Shown here in pieces: positions 35,263-44,309 of a DNA stretch of 64,000 nucleotides. The stretch covers positions 1-64,000 of the forward strand of contig DAOUJJ010000003.1 of assembly GCA_034422835.1 (NCBI GenBank), in the 5' to 3' direction. Position numbers and translations under genes: made by a program. The stretch is from VXMO01 sp034422835 (lineage in GTDB: Bacteria > Chloroflexota > Dehalococcoidia > UBA6926). Below the pieces are notes generated by a model. The model was given only the letters and a program-made list of their open reading frames with translations, was not told the origin of the DNA and did no database searches. Every line of letters begins with the position of its first letter. Positions within the stretch are counted from its first letter, which is position 1.

Positions 35263-35958
35263 TCACGCCTCCAGTTTGTAGCCGACACCTCTCACCGTGA
35301 GGAGAATCTTCGGACGAGCCGGATCATCCTCTATCTTCTGCCGCAGCCAGCGCATATGCACGTCAACCGTGCGGCTTCCCTCGGGATAAGAATACTTCCA
35401 GACCCGGTCCAGCAGCGTCTCGCGGCTGAACACGATGCCGCGATTCTCCGCCAGGAACGAGAGCATCTCGAACTCAAGCGGCGTCAGCGTTATCTCCTCG
35501 CCCTTGTGGGTCACACGATGCGCCAGGCGGTCGATGACCGTCTCGCCAAACTCGATGGTGTCCGTCTGCCTGGCATTCGCATCCTGAGCTGAGCGACGTA
35601 GGATGGCCTTGATGCGCGCAAGCAGTTCGCGTATGGAGAACGGCTTGGTCATGTAATCATCGCCGCCCATTTCCAGGCCAACGATCTTGTCCACCTCTGA
35701 CTGCCGCGCCGTCAACATAAGGATTGGCACGGAACTGCGGCTGCGCACCCTGCGGCACAACTCAAGCCCGTCCGCGTCCGGCAAGCCCAGGTCAAGAACG
35801 ATGAAGTTCGGCATCTGCCGGTCCACCTTGGCGAGCGCCTCCGCGGACGTGGCGGCAGAACTTACCGCATATCCCTCGCGACTGAGAGAGTAGGTCAGCG
35901 CTTCCCGCAAAGCGGGCTCGTCATCAACAATCAGTATTGATGTCTCGGCGATTGTCAT
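35263..35958 (-). CDS. OmpR/PhoB-family response regulator
   Basis: 231 residues from ATG 35958, which has GGAAGG 4 bases upstream; 17 further in-frame upstream codons lack homology. The receiver domain has acidic residues in 'ILIVDDEP', phospho-acceptor Asp56 in 'FIVLDLGLPDADG', and Lys in 'DDYMTKPFSI'. The C-terminal winged helix shows 'LTPLEFEMLSFLAENRGIV' and 'VDVHMRWLRQKIEDDP'. It activates or represses promoters after phosphorylation by the adjacent kinase. No phosphate transport genes are in the window, so the regulon is unknown. Confidence 0.93.
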   Translation of the reverse strand: MTIAETSILIVDDEPALREALTYSLSREGYAVSSAATSAEALAKVDRQMPNFIVLDLGLPDADGLELCRRVRSRSSVPILMLTARQSEVDKIVGLEMGGDDYMTKPFSIRELLARIKAILRRSAQDANARQTDTIEFGETVIDRLAHRVTHKGEEITLTPLEFEMLSFLAENRGIVFSRETLLDRVWKYSYPEGSRTVDVHMRWLRQKIEDDPARPKILLTVRGVGYKLEA

Positions 35959-36062
35959 TTCGCCTTCCGTTAAGTGATCGCTCTTCGTAGTGTCATCATA
36001 CAGGGACACGAGCGGCTTTAACGGTGTTGGAAATGCGCCTGCATTAAGGTGCTGTAAAGAAT

Positions 36063-36086
36063 AAGGGGAGCCATTTGGCTCCCCTT
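36063..36086 (-). terminator. Intrinsic terminator after the IscA/HesB-like gene
   Basis: AAGGGGAGCC (36063-36072) and GGCTCCCCTT (36077-36086) form a perfect 10-bp stem with a 4-base loop. On the minus strand it is followed by ATTCTTT, consistent with termination of the gene ending at 36110. Confidence 0.75.
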
Positions 36087-36109
36087 AACATTCGCGATTC
36101 TGTTGCGGA

Positions 36110-36568
36110 TTAGTGAGCGGGCGTGGCTCCGGCCGTTTCCGCGGCCTGTTCCTCATGCCCGCACGCGCAGGCACCGGCTCCGGCGCCGCCGCACGCGCAT
36201 GCCCCGCCCTCTGCTCCGGCGCCGTGACCGCCGCACGCGCATGCTCCACCGCCGCCGTGGCCGCCGCAGGCGCATGACCCTCCCATGTTTGGGTTGCGGA
36301 TTGTGAAGCCCGTCTGCTCGATGCTGTCGATGAAATCGATTTCAGAACCGATCACCCACGGCAGGCTTTCCTCGTCGACGACAACCTTGACGCCGAAACT
36401 CTCGATAACCTCGTCCGCGTCATTCGGGTCAGGCTCGATGGCCATGCCGTATGCAGGCTGTCCGTTGTTATCGCCCTTGACGAAGACGCGCAGCGCAGCG
36501 CCCTCGGAATCCTGCTCTTTGAACAGGTCGAGAATCTTATCCGCAGCCGACTCAGTCAGAGTAATCAC
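36110..36568 (-). CDS. IscA/HesB-family protein with fourfold CACG tail
   Basis: 152 residues from GTG 36568, chosen because GGAGG lies 8 bases upstream and the family start 'ITLTESAADKILDLF' follows at once. The HesB fold covers about 1-95: 'ALRVFVKGDNNGQPAYGMAIE', 'IDFIDSIEQTGFTIRNPN'. Canonical IscA proteins hold an Fe-S cluster with one Cys in a GGCSG loop and two in C-x-C-G. The loop here is GDNNG and has no Cys. The CxCG end is expanded into four CACG modules separated by Gly/His stretches (about 97-142). It may bind several metal ions. Function as a cluster carrier is uncertain. Confidence 0.8.
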   Translation of the reverse strand: MITLTESAADKILDLFKEQDSEGAALRVFVKGDNNGQPAYGMAIEPDPNDADEVIESFGVKVVVDEESLPWVIGSEIDFIDSIEQTGFTIRNPNMGGSCACGGHGGGGACACGGHGAGAEGGACACGGAGAGACACGHEEQAAETAGATPAH

Positions 36569-36707
36569 AATCGCACCCTCCGATGACGCGAACTTACGAA
36601 ACTGCGTCAATGTAAGGCAGTATACAGGCAGGCCATGAAATGTGTCCATGCAAGGACGCGCCCCCTGGCCCAATTGGAATGCTAATCAACAGATGGGAGT
36701 GCAGGAT

Positions 36708-37088
36708 ATGAATCTCTACCCCGGGCGTTTCGTTATTTCCCGATCAGATGAGGGCGATTTTTGGGCCGAGACGGACCGCGGCGGCATCAACATCATGCGT
36801 GGCAGCGCCACGCGTCCGGACGAGGGAGAAGTGGTTCTCACTGTCCGCCCGGACCAGATCGAGAGACTTGACGCGTGGGCGCACCAGGAGGGACTGATCG
36901 TTTTGTTCAGCGGTGTCCTCGCCAAGCAGATCAAAGAACTGTCCCGGGATGTTGGACTTTCCCCTCAGAACTTCGTTCTTGAGGCGCTCAACGCCTTCAT
37001 CCAGGCCGGGGAAATGGCAGCCGGCCACGGCCACGCCCCCACCCCGCCCCCCGTCCAGAACATCGAACTCGAAGGCCCGAGAAGCTAA
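36708..37088 (+). CDS. Conserved-looking small protein of unknown function
   Basis: 126 residues from ATG 36708 (GGGAG about 9 bases upstream); other in-frame starts lie upstream. I do not recognise a family. The N-terminal part is beta-rich ('GRFVISRSDEGDFWAETDRG', 'VVLTVRPDQIERLDAW'). A central helix pair reads 'VLAKQIKELSRDVGLSPQ' and 'FVLEALNAFIQAGE', which resembles a short ribbon-helix-helix-like or CopG-like unit. A Pro/His-rich linker leads to the end PPPVQNIELEGPRS. The 46 bases coding for this tail recur beyond the next gene at 38902-38947. Confidence 0.55.
   Translation: MNLYPGRFVISRSDEGDFWAETDRGGINIMRGSATRPDEGEVVLTVRPDQIERLDAWAHQEGLIVLFSGVLAKQIKELSRDVGLSPQNFVLEALNAFIQAGEMAAGHGHAPTPPPVQNIELEGPRS
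37042..37087 (+). repeat. Left copy of a 46-bp direct repeat flanking the lipoprotein gene
   Basis: This copy encodes the final residues PPPVQNIELEGPRS of the small gene. It matches 38902-38947 at 41 of 46 positions, exactly 1860 bp away. Four of the five differences are synonymous. Confidence 0.85.
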
Positions 37089-37108
37089 AGGCAAGCGACG
37101 CGGCCTCC

Positions 37109-38896
37109 TCAGCCGGAACTCAGGTATGCCCGAAGCACCTCCAGCAGCTCGGCGTAGGTGATCTTCCCGTCGGTGTAGTCACTGCCGGCCTGCCGCCGTT
37201 CCGATTCATCGATTGCCCCGTCGCCGTTTGCGTCATAGCGCGCCACGATGTCCGGAGTCTCCGTGTCGGGCATTGGCGTCGGTGTGTGGGTTGGCGTCGC
37301 GGTGGGCGGAACGGGCGTCGGTGTGGGCGCGGGTGTTGGCCTATCTGGCGGCGCGGGCGTGGAACCGCCCGTGCGGATGCGCAGCATCAGCAGATCGCCG
37401 TCTTCCCATGGCGCGCTTGTGAGGCTCCATGTCCATGTGGCGGCCGTTTGGTCGACTGTCGCGTCTGAAACGTCCAGCGAGGTGTCGATGGATCCGTCCA
37501 GCTCGATAAAGTCCAGCGCCTTCCCGGACAACGAGACATGGTCATCCAGCATCAGGACGACCTCATCATCATCCTCATCCCAGATAAGGCTCTCAACCTC
37601 ATAGTCATCGTTGCCGACCGTGAACTCATCCGGATCAATAACCCCGGAGGAACCCGACACGCCAACGCCTGCGCCTGTCAGGTTTACCGGATCGAAGAAG
37701 GCCTCGTGGAGCGTGCCGGCAGGGGCGGTGACGGTGACGAACACCTCTTGCCGCTTCTTCTCCAGCTCGGGCACTGCGTCGCAGATGATCGCCTCCTTAG
37801 GCCGATGGTCAAAGTAAAACTTGTACTCGCCAGCGGGCAGGGGACGCACCGTGTCTGCAACTCCCGGCCATTTCGTTCTGAACAACGCCGCGTCTCTACC
37901 TATGATCGGATAATCACCCGCCCAGGCTGGGGGAGTTGCCGGAGCCCCCACTGTATATGGGTCTGTGAACGCCCTTGTTCCTGCAGCCAAACCGGAATTG
38001 AGGGACGCATCACTGCGAGTGTAAAAGTAACTCCCGCCGCGGCGGTCGACGCGAGTTTGAACCTCACGCGCCCACTCAAGCTTCAGATGGAGGCAGTCCT
38101 TGTACGCCTCGGAGCCGCCGCCCGCGGCGATTGCCGCTGTGTTCGCTGCAATCTTTGTTTTCAAATCGGACAGCGTGATGGTTGGCGCGGTCCCGGATTG
38201 ACCTGACGCCCCGCCTGCCCCACCGGAGGCCGCGGGCACATCCAGCAGGAAGGACTGCGTATCTGAACTGCCGGATGCTCCGCCAGCCCCGGACGCGGCG
38301 GCAGGCAGCCATTCCTTTCCCCATCGGCTCGCTATCGTGTAGTAGTCTTCCCACGGCTCGTGGAAGGATACCGCTCCCAGCCGATACCGGTCTGCCCGGC
38401 TGGTGCTGGGTAGCGCATGATGGGCGTCTTCGAGAAAGATGATGGCTTCCCTGCTATCCCACTGCGTGTCCCGCCTGTCCTTCAGTATCCCTGCCCGGGT
38501 GACGGCGCTCCCGCTGCTGCCAAAGGTTTCCCCACTGTCATTGACCACCGCCACAAGCTCGCTGCCGCCGCTCCCTCTCAGGTATTCCAACACCCGGAAC
38601 CGGTAGTCCAGGGCGGCGATGTAGTCTGTCTCTCCCGTCATCTGCTCCGCCACCGCAGTCACTGAGAGCAACTGCACCCGGGCGATGACGTCTGCCTTCG
38701 CTATTGACTCCTCCACGGGGGCTACACCGTAGTAATCAGAGCCTGAGCCAAGCATGCGAGTCGGCGCCTCTTCCGTAGGTGCCTGTTCCGTCTGGGAATT
38801 GCAGCCCGCGAAGACAACAGCGGCAAAGACGAGACACAACGCGGGAAGAATAGAGGCGCGGTATCCGGTGAAAATGGTCATCATCGCGATGTTCAC
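37109..38896 (-). CDS. Lipoprotein with Pro-rich linker and C-terminal EF-hand-like module
   Basis: 595 residues. The signal peptide ends in a lipobox 'VVFAGC' near residue 32. The mature protein has a conserved-looking N-terminal region with 'ADVIARVQLLSVTAV' and 'FRVLEYLRGSG', as seen in proteins that track elapsed growth or cleave surface glycans, but I cannot assign it. The long middle contains Gly/Ser-rich segments and beta-strands. A Thr-Pro linker near 515-545 leads to a C-terminal calcium-type loop 'RYDANGDGAIDESE', an EF-hand or dockerin-like half site. The gene lies between the two copies of a 46-bp direct repeat, so it may be an insertion between an older gene and the pdh operon. 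Confidence 0.7.
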   Translation of the reverse strand: MNIAMMTIFTGYRASILPALCLVFAAVVFAGCNSQTEQAPTEEAPTRMLGSGSDYYGVAPVEESIAKADVIARVQLLSVTAVAEQMTGETDYIAALDYRFRVLEYLRGSGGSELVAVVNDSGETFGSSGSAVTRAGILKDRRDTQWDSREAIIFLEDAHHALPSTSRADRYRLGAVSFHEPWEDYYTIASRWGKEWLPAAASGAGGASGSSDTQSFLLDVPAASGGAGGASGQSGTAPTITLSDLKTKIAANTAAIAAGGGSEAYKDCLHLKLEWAREVQTRVDRRGGSYFYTRSDASLNSGLAAGTRAFTDPYTVGAPATPPAWAGDYPIIGRDAALFRTKWPGVADTVRPLPAGEYKFYFDHRPKEAIICDAVPELEKKRQEVFVTVTAPAGTLHEAFFDPVNLTGAGVGVSGSSGVIDPDEFTVGNDDYEVESLIWDEDDDEVVLMLDDHVSLSGKALDFIELDGSIDTSLDVSDATVDQTAATWTWSLTSAPWEDGDLLMLRIRTGGSTPAPPDRPTPAPTPTPVPPTATPTHTPTPMPDTETPDIVARYDANGDGAIDESERRQAGSDYTDGKITYAELLEVLRAYLSSG

Positions 38897-38901
38897 AAGC
38901 G

Positions 38902-38947
38902 CCCCGCCCCCGGTTCAAAGCATCGAACTTGAAGGCCCGAGAAGCTA
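38902..38947 (+). repeat. Right copy of the 46-bp direct repeat
   Basis: An orphan tail encoding PPPVQSIELEGPRS and a stop. It ends in GCTAG, and the same CTAG provides the TAG stop of the minus-strand E2 gene. No intact gene body precedes it on the plus strand. Confidence 0.85.
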
Positions 38948-40282
38948 GAGCAACAGAAGCGCCGGCCGCTCCAGGATTCGCCGCACCTCGTTCATGAAAC
39001 GCGCGCCCTCCGCGCCGTCCGTCGCCCGGTGATCGGCAGACAGCGTCGCGGACATCATCTCCGCGACAACCACTTGGCCGTCTCGCACAACGGGTGTAGA
39101 CTGCACTGACCCGACGGCAATCGCTCCCGCGTTCGGCGGCGTGATGATCGCCACAAAGTCCTTCACGTCATACATGCCCAGGTTGGACACGGCGAACCCC
39201 ACACCGCTCACCTCGTTCGGGCGCAGCCGCCCCTCGCGGGCCCGCCGCGACAAGTCCCGTGAACGCGCCGCTGTATCGACAAGGCTGGCGTCGCCAACGT
39301 CCGGCATCGACGGCGCGATGAGGCCGCCCCCGTCCATTGCCACGGCGATGGACACGTCAATGGTCGGATTCGGGATAATACCCTCGGCCTGCACGGTCAC
39401 GTTGAAATACGGATGAGTACGCAGCGCCATGGCGACTGCCCTGATGACGAGGTCGTTCACCGTTACGCGGCTATCAGCGTCCAACTCCTCGTTGATCTCC
39501 GCGCGCATCTGGACCGCGCGCGTCATGTCGATCTCTACGGTCACGTAATAGTGGGGCGCGGTGAGCTTGCTGAGAGACATTCGCCGCGCAATCGCCTGCC
39601 GCATGGGTGACAGCCCCGCCGGCACAACGATTCCCACCTCGCCCGGCGCGGACGGCTCAACGACGGCGGCCGGCGTCGGTACCTCCGGCAAGGGTTCGCT
39701 CACAGGCGCAGGCGCTTGAGGAACGGGAGCCGCTGATGGCGCGCCCCCTCGGGTCTCCAGGTAAGCTTCAACATCGCCCCGTGTGATACGTCCGCCGGGA
39801 CCTGTGCCTCTCACGTTGGCCTGCACCTCCGCCACGGAAACGCCTGCCTGTTCCGCGATTCTCCGTGCGACGGGCGTCACCGGCGCGCCTGAGGATGGCG
39901 CTTCATCCCTGGCGGTTTCAGCAGCAGGGGCGGCAGCCTCAACAGGCTCCGGTGGGGCAGGGGGCGCAGGCGGAGTAGAGTCTACAGGTGGTGCCGCAGC
40001 AGGTGGGGACGGCGTGGGAGCGGCAACGTCCGGGACATCCTCCCCCGGCGCTGTGATCAGGCCTATCGTCTCGCCGACGGGCACCATGACACCCTCCGGG
40101 ACCAGGATGCGGGCCATCACGCCGGATTCGTACGCCTCAAGCTCAACGGTCGCCTTGTCCGTCTCGATCTCCGCGATCGTCTCTCCGCGCGTTACCGTAT
40201 CGCCCTCGTGTTTAAGCCACCGCACAACCATTCCTTCGGTCATGTCGAAGCCCATCTGCGGCATGATTACGTCACTTGCCAC
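38945..40282 (-). CDS. pdhC: Dihydrolipoamide acetyltransferase, pyruvate dehydrogenase E2
   Basis: 445 residues. An N-terminal lipoyl domain (1-75) carries the modified lysine in 'EIETDKATVELEAYE'. A Pro/Ala linker follows, then the E1/E3-binding domain (about 135-172, 'VTPVARRIAEQAGVSVAEV'). The catalytic acetyltransferase domain (about 215-445) ends in 'LSADHRATDGAEGARF' with the active-site HxxxDG. It forms the complex core that transfers acetyl groups to CoA. It is the last gene of the operon, 24 bp after E1 beta. Confidence 0.93.
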   Translation of the reverse strand: MASDVIMPQMGFDMTEGMVVRWLKHEGDTVTRGETIAEIETDKATVELEAYESGVMARILVPEGVMVPVGETIGLITAPGEDVPDVAAPTPSPPAAAPPVDSTPPAPPAPPEPVEAAAPAAETARDEAPSSGAPVTPVARRIAEQAGVSVAEVQANVRGTGPGGRITRGDVEAYLETRGGAPSAAPVPQAPAPVSEPLPEVPTPAAVVEPSAPGEVGIVVPAGLSPMRQAIARRMSLSKLTAPHYYVTVEIDMTRAVQMRAEINEELDADSRVTVNDLVIRAVAMALRTHPYFNVTVQAEGIIPNPTIDVSIAVAMDGGGLIAPSMPDVGDASLVDTAARSRDLSRRAREGRLRPNEVSGVGFAVSNLGMYDVKDFVAIITPPNAGAIAVGSVQSTPVVRDGQVVVAEMMSATLSADHRATDGAEGARFMNEVRRILERPALLLL

Positions 40283-40306
40283 GTCTGCCTCTCCCTTCGA
40301 TGCGAC

Positions 40307-41278
40307 CTAGAACAGGCTCCGAACTTTATCCGCCACCATCTCCGGCGTCGGTATCGTCAGCAGCTCCAGCGGACGGGAATACGGCGTCGGCACATTGACC
40401 CCGCCGACCCGCAGCGCGGGCCCGTCCAGCGAGTCGAACGCCTTCTCATTGATCTGCGCGATGACCTCGCCCGCGAACCCACCGAACTCCCACGTCTCCT
40501 CGACGACGACTGCCCGATTCGTCTTGTGGACGGAGTCGATGAAAGTCTCCGAGTCCAGCGGCAGCAGGGAGCGCAGGTCGATGACCTCGGCATCGATGCC
40601 GTCATCCTCCAGCAGTTCCGCCGCCTGCAGCGCGATGGGGACCATTCTCAAATAGGCGATGATGCTAACGTCGGTCCCGCTGCGCGCCACCCGCGCCGAG
40701 CCAAAGGGTATCGTGTAGTGCTCATCCGGCACCTCTGAGCGGCTCCCATACAGGAGCGAATGCTCCACGTACATCACGGGGTTCGGGTCGGCGACGGCGG
40801 ACCGCAGCAGTCCCAGCGCGTCCGCCGCGTTGGACGGCGTCACAACCTTGAGTCCCGGTACGCGGGCGTACCATGCCTCAAGACTCTGCGAGTGTGTTGC
40901 GGCGAGCATATTCCCCCCGCCGCTCACCGTTCGAATCACGATTGGCACGGTGATCTGCCCGCCGGACATATAGCGTGCCTTGGCGGCGATGTGGACGATC
41001 TGATCCATGGCCAATAGAGAGAAATTGATGGTCATGATTTCGACGATAGGACTCATGCCGGCAATCGCCGCGCCGATTCCCGTTCCGACGAAACCGGATT
41101 CAGCAATCGGCGTATCGATGATGCGTTCCTCGCCGTACTGCTGCATGAATCCCTTGGTCACGGCATAGGAGCCGCCGTAGGCGCCCACGTCCTCACCCAT
41201 GATGAACGTCTCGGGATTGGACTGAAGCGCCTCCTCCAGCCCGACGCGGATTGCCTCGCGGTATGTCAGTTGCGCCAT
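40307..41278 (-). CDS. pdhB: Pyruvate dehydrogenase E1 component, beta subunit
   Basis: 323 residues. 'TYREAIRVGLEEALQSNPETFIMGEDVGAYGG' type start, 'DTPIAESGFVGTGIGAAIAG' and 'GGNMLAATHSQSLEAWYARVPGLK' match transketolase-like E1 beta subunits (only partial motifs quoted here). 'YVEHSLLYG' and 'LRSLLPLD' complete the family pattern. With the alpha subunit it decarboxylates pyruvate (or a branched 2-oxoacid) using thiamine diphosphate. It lies 10 bp after pdhA. A 2-oxoisovalerate specificity cannot be ruled out from sequence. Confidence 0.92.
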   Translation of the reverse strand: MAQLTYREAIRVGLEEALQSNPETFIMGEDVGAYGGSYAVTKGFMQQYGEERIIDTPIAESGFVGTGIGAAIAGMSPIVEIMTINFSLLAMDQIVHIAAKARYMSGGQITVPIVIRTVSGGGNMLAATHSQSLEAWYARVPGLKVVTPSNAADALGLLRSAVADPNPVMYVEHSLLYGSRSEVPDEHYTIPFGSARVARSGTDVSIIAYLRMVPIALQAAELLEDDGIDAEVIDLRSLLPLDSETFIDSVHKTNRAVVVEETWEFGGFAGEVIAQINEKAFDSLDGPALRVGGVNVPTPYSRPLELLTIPTPEMVADKVRSLF

Positions 41279-41288
41279 TGCCGAACCC

Positions 41289-42269
41289 TCATGCGTACAC
41301 GTCCGTGTAGAGCTCGTCCGGCGTGGGGAAGGGGGATTCGAGCGCGAACCGGATCGCCTCGTTCACCTCGTTCTCCACGTCCTCGTCGATGGCGTCAATC
41401 TCGTCTGTCGTGGCCAGACCATTTCCCAGCAGCCGGTCGGACAATATCCTGATCGGGTCCAGCGCCAGCCACGGCTCGACCTCGTGCTGTTGGCGGTATT
41501 CAACCGGGTCTGCCATCGAATGACCGCGGAAACGGTACGTCATGACCTCCAGGAAATAGGGCCCGTTTCCCTCCCTGATGTATTCGATGGCGTCCAGCGT
41601 CGCGTCCCGCACCGCGAACACGTCCTGACCGTTCTCCACACGGAGGCTGCGCACGTTGTGGCGGTCGGCAAGGCGGTGGATGATGGGCTGCGCCGACGCT
41701 CGCTCCACCCGTGTTCCCATGCCGAACCCGTTGTTCTCCAGCAGGAACAACACCGGCAGATTCCACAAGGAGGCAAGGTTCATCGACTCATGGAACTCTC
41801 CCTCATTGACCGCTCCGTCGCCCAGGAAACACACCACGAGGGAGTCCTCGCCGCGATAGCGATTAGCGAACGCCAGCCCCACAGCCAACGGCAGCTGTCC
41901 GCCGACGATGGCATGACCTCCCATGAACCCCTTCTCAACGTCGAAGAAGTGCATGGAGCCGCCCTTGCCGCCGCTCACGCCCGTGGATTTCCCGAACAAC
42001 TCCGCCATGCACGCCGCGGTATCCATCCCGCGCGCCAGGGCGTGGCCGTGGTCGCGGTAATGCGTGACGATCTTGTCGTCGTCCCGCAGCGGTGAGATCA
42101 CGCCGACGGCGACGGCCTCCTCGCCGATGTACAGGTGCAGAAAGCCGCCGATGTTTCCGCGACCGTAGTGCTCGGCGCTGCGTTCTTCAAACCGGCGGAT
42201 CAGCTTCATCGTCCTGAGCATTGTCAGAAGCTCAGAACGCGGAAGGGTAGAGTCTATCGATGTGCTCAC
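41289..42269 (-). CDS. pdhA: Pyruvate dehydrogenase E1 component, alpha subunit
   Basis: 326 residues from GTG 42269, preceded by GGAGG; upstream in-frame sequence belongs to the lpd 3' end and has no homology. The thiamine diphosphate motif is 'CFLGDGAVNEGEFHESMNLA', and 'GVSGGKGGSMHFFD' plus 'TYRFRGHSMADPVEYR' are E1 alpha signatures. It binds ThDP and pyruvate and acetylates the lipoyl group of E2. It is 26 bp downstream of lpd and 10 bp before pdhB. Confidence 0.93.
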   Translation of the reverse strand: MSTSIDSTLPRSELLTMLRTMKLIRRFEERSAEHYGRGNIGGFLHLYIGEEAVAVGVISPLRDDDKIVTHYRDHGHALARGMDTAACMAELFGKSTGVSGGKGGSMHFFDVEKGFMGGHAIVGGQLPLAVGLAFANRYRGEDSLVVCFLGDGAVNEGEFHESMNLASLWNLPVLFLLENNGFGMGTRVERASAQPIIHRLADRHNVRSLRVENGQDVFAVRDATLDAIEYIREGNGPYFLEVMTYRFRGHSMADPVEYRQQHEVEPWLALDPIRILSDRLLGNGLATTDEIDAIDEDVENEVNEAIRFALESPFPTPDELYTDVYA

Positions 42270-42295
42270 AAGCGATCTGCCTCCATACACAGAGT

Positions 42296-43672
42296 CTACA
42301 TGTGTATGGCCTCGCCGAAAGCCGCAAGCGACGCCTCCATCAGCGTTTCGGACAAGGTGGGGTGAGGATGAATGGCGCGCCCGATCTCCAGCGGCGTCGC
42401 CTCCAGCAGCTTTGCCACGGACAACTCGCCAAGCAGCTCCGCGCATTCCGGCCCCACCATCTGCGCCCCCAGCAGCGCCCCCGTATCCGCATCGCTGACC
42501 ACCTTGATCATCCCCGCGTAATCGTTCAGGCTCAGCGCCTTTCCGTTTGCGCGATAGGGGAAACGCCCAACGCTGACGGTGATGCCGCGCTCCGCTGCCT
42601 GCGCCTCCGTTATTCCCATGCTTGCCACCTGCGGATGGCAGTACACCGCCCGGGGTATGTCCTCCTTGTTGAGCGGCTGGGTGTCACGGCCTGCGATAGC
42701 CTCCGCCGCCAGCACTCCTTGTGCCATCGCCGCATGGGCGAGGAGCGGCGGCCCTGTTACGTCGCCGATCGCATACACGCCGGGGATGTTCGTCTGCATG
42801 GTGTCGTCACACTCGATATAGCCGCCCGGCCCCGTCGCAACTCCTGCCGCCTCAAGACCCAGACCCTCTGTCCGCCCCTGCATCCCCACGGCCACGAGCG
42901 CCATATCGAACGGGATGACCCGCGATGCGCCCGCAACGTCCAACTCTGCTGTGTCGCCGGTCAGCCGATTCACGCGGCTTTCCGTCAAAACGTCAATGCC
43001 CTGGCGTGTAAGGGAGTCTTGCAGCGCGGCCGTAATCTCGGTGTCCTCCCCCGGCAACAGGCTGGGCATCAACTCAACCAGTGTCACGGCACTGCCGTAA
43101 GACTGGTAAAAATACGCGAATTCACACCCCGTCGCGCCGCCGCCAATGATGAGCACTCTTTCCGGCAAGTCGCGCCGCTCCAGCGCATGCCTGCTCGTCA
43201 CAACCGTTTCGCCATTGATATCGAGGCCCGGAAGCTCGCGTTCCTGCGCCCCGGTTGCAATGACAATCGCCTTGTTCGCCTCCAAAGGCTCCGGCTCCGT
43301 GTCCACCATCACTCTCCGGGAGTCCAACAAGGTCCCGCGCCCATTCACCACCGTGACGTTGTTTGAACGCATGAGGCTTGTCACTCCCCGCACCAGCCGA
43401 TGGACAACTCTGCGTGATCGCGTGATCGCCTCATCGAGGCTTGCCTCGACTGATCCAACAGTAATTCCGAAATCCGCGGCATTGTTGATCGTATTGAGCA
43501 CGTCGGCATTGCGCAGCAGGGACTTTGACGGGATGCACCCCCAATTGAGGCACAACCCGCCGAGTTCGTCGGGCTCGACAATGGCTGCGCTCAGCCCCAG
43601 TTGCGCCGCCCGAATTGCGCAAACGTACCCGCCGGGACCGGACCCGAGAACAATTACGTCAAAAGCCGCCAT
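42296..43672 (-). CDS. lpdA: Dihydrolipoyl dehydrogenase, E3
   Basis: 458 residues from ATG 43672 (an upstream TTG would add six residues). The N-terminal FAD motif is 'VIVLGSGPGGYVCAIRAAQ', and the redox-active disulfide sits in 'GGLCLNWGCIPSKSLL'. 'LIIGGGATGCEFAYFY' is the NAD motif. The C-terminal interface region holds the catalytic His-Glu dyad near 'GRAIHPHPTLSE'. It reoxidises dihydrolipoyl groups of the PDH complex. It opens the four-gene operon, which lacks a local regulator. Confidence 0.95.
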   Translation of the reverse strand: MAAFDVIVLGSGPGGYVCAIRAAQLGLSAAIVEPDELGGLCLNWGCIPSKSLLRNADVLNTINNAADFGITVGSVEASLDEAITRSRRVVHRLVRGVTSLMRSNNVTVVNGRGTLLDSRRVMVDTEPEPLEANKAIVIATGAQERELPGLDINGETVVTSRHALERRDLPERVLIIGGGATGCEFAYFYQSYGSAVTLVELMPSLLPGEDTEITAALQDSLTRQGIDVLTESRVNRLTGDTAELDVAGASRVIPFDMALVAVGMQGRTEGLGLEAAGVATGPGGYIECDDTMQTNIPGVYAIGDVTGPPLLAHAAMAQGVLAAEAIAGRDTQPLNKEDIPRAVYCHPQVASMGITEAQAAERGITVSVGRFPYRANGKALSLNDYAGMIKVVSDADTGALLGAQMVGPECAELLGELSVAKLLEATPLEIGRAIHPHPTLSETLMEASLAAFGEAIHM

Positions 43673-43837
43673 TTTCCTGTTTGCCTCCAAGTGCCGAATA
43701 TGTCTCTACTACCGTATGCTCATAGAACAAGCATAGGATTATGCCCGCGAGACGTGAAGTAACACCCTCTATTAAAAGAGTGTATGCTGGTCTCAATGGG
43801 GTAAGTTGTGATGAACCTTCGGCATTAGGAGGCTGGC

Positions 43838-44149
43838 GTGCCTAACACAATTACTGAAGAGCAAGTAGTCGACGTTTTGCGGACGTGCTACGACCCTGAG
43901 ATTCCGCTGAACATTTATGACCTTGGTCTCATTTACGACATAGATATACGGGACGATTGTGTCTACGTGACGATGACACTCACTGCTCCCGGCTGCCCAA
44001 TGGCCGGCACAGTCGGCCCCGAAGTCGAGAATCGCATCCTTGAACTCGAAGGCGTGAATGATTCCCAAGTGGATATTGTCTGGGACCCGCCCTGGACACC
44101 GGAGATGCTCCGGCCGGAAGCGAAAGAGCTTCTCGCCGGCCTCATGTAA
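43838..44149 (+). CDS. sufT: MIP18/DUF59-family Fe-S assembly factor (SufT-like)
   Basis: 103 residues, starting at ATG 43838 with AGGAGG 6 bases upstream. The DUF59 core is clear: 'CYDPEIPLNIYDLGLIYDI', 'VTMTLTAPGCPMAGTV' with the conserved Cys, and 'VDIVWDPPWTPEML'. SufT-like proteins help deliver Fe-S clusters to target enzymes. It stands alone here, upstream of an unknown gene and divergent from the pdh operon. Likely targets include the lipoyl-synthase pathway and other Fe-S enzymes; this is from knowledge of the family. Confidence 0.88.
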   Translation: MPNTITEEQVVDVLRTCYDPEIPLNIYDLGLIYDIDIRDDCVYVTMTLTAPGCPMAGTVGPEVENRILELEGVNDSQVDIVWDPPWTPEMLRPEAKELLAGLM

Positions 44150-44309
44150 ATTCGAGTTGCTGACAAGGGTTTCGCGCATACGCCGCCGCGCCGCAGCCAC
44201 TGTTTAGGCCACCACACTTTCCCCTGGCGGCGTAAAGCAATAACTGGCAAGAAGCCTGATTCTGACGGGAAGAGTGGGATATTGCATCACTGATTTTTCA
44301 GTGGCGTTG

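Noticed and set aside
37042..38947. Attachment sites of an integrated element
   Set aside because: No integrase or tRNA lies nearby, and the repeat differences are mostly synonymous, which fits a coding duplication better than att sites.
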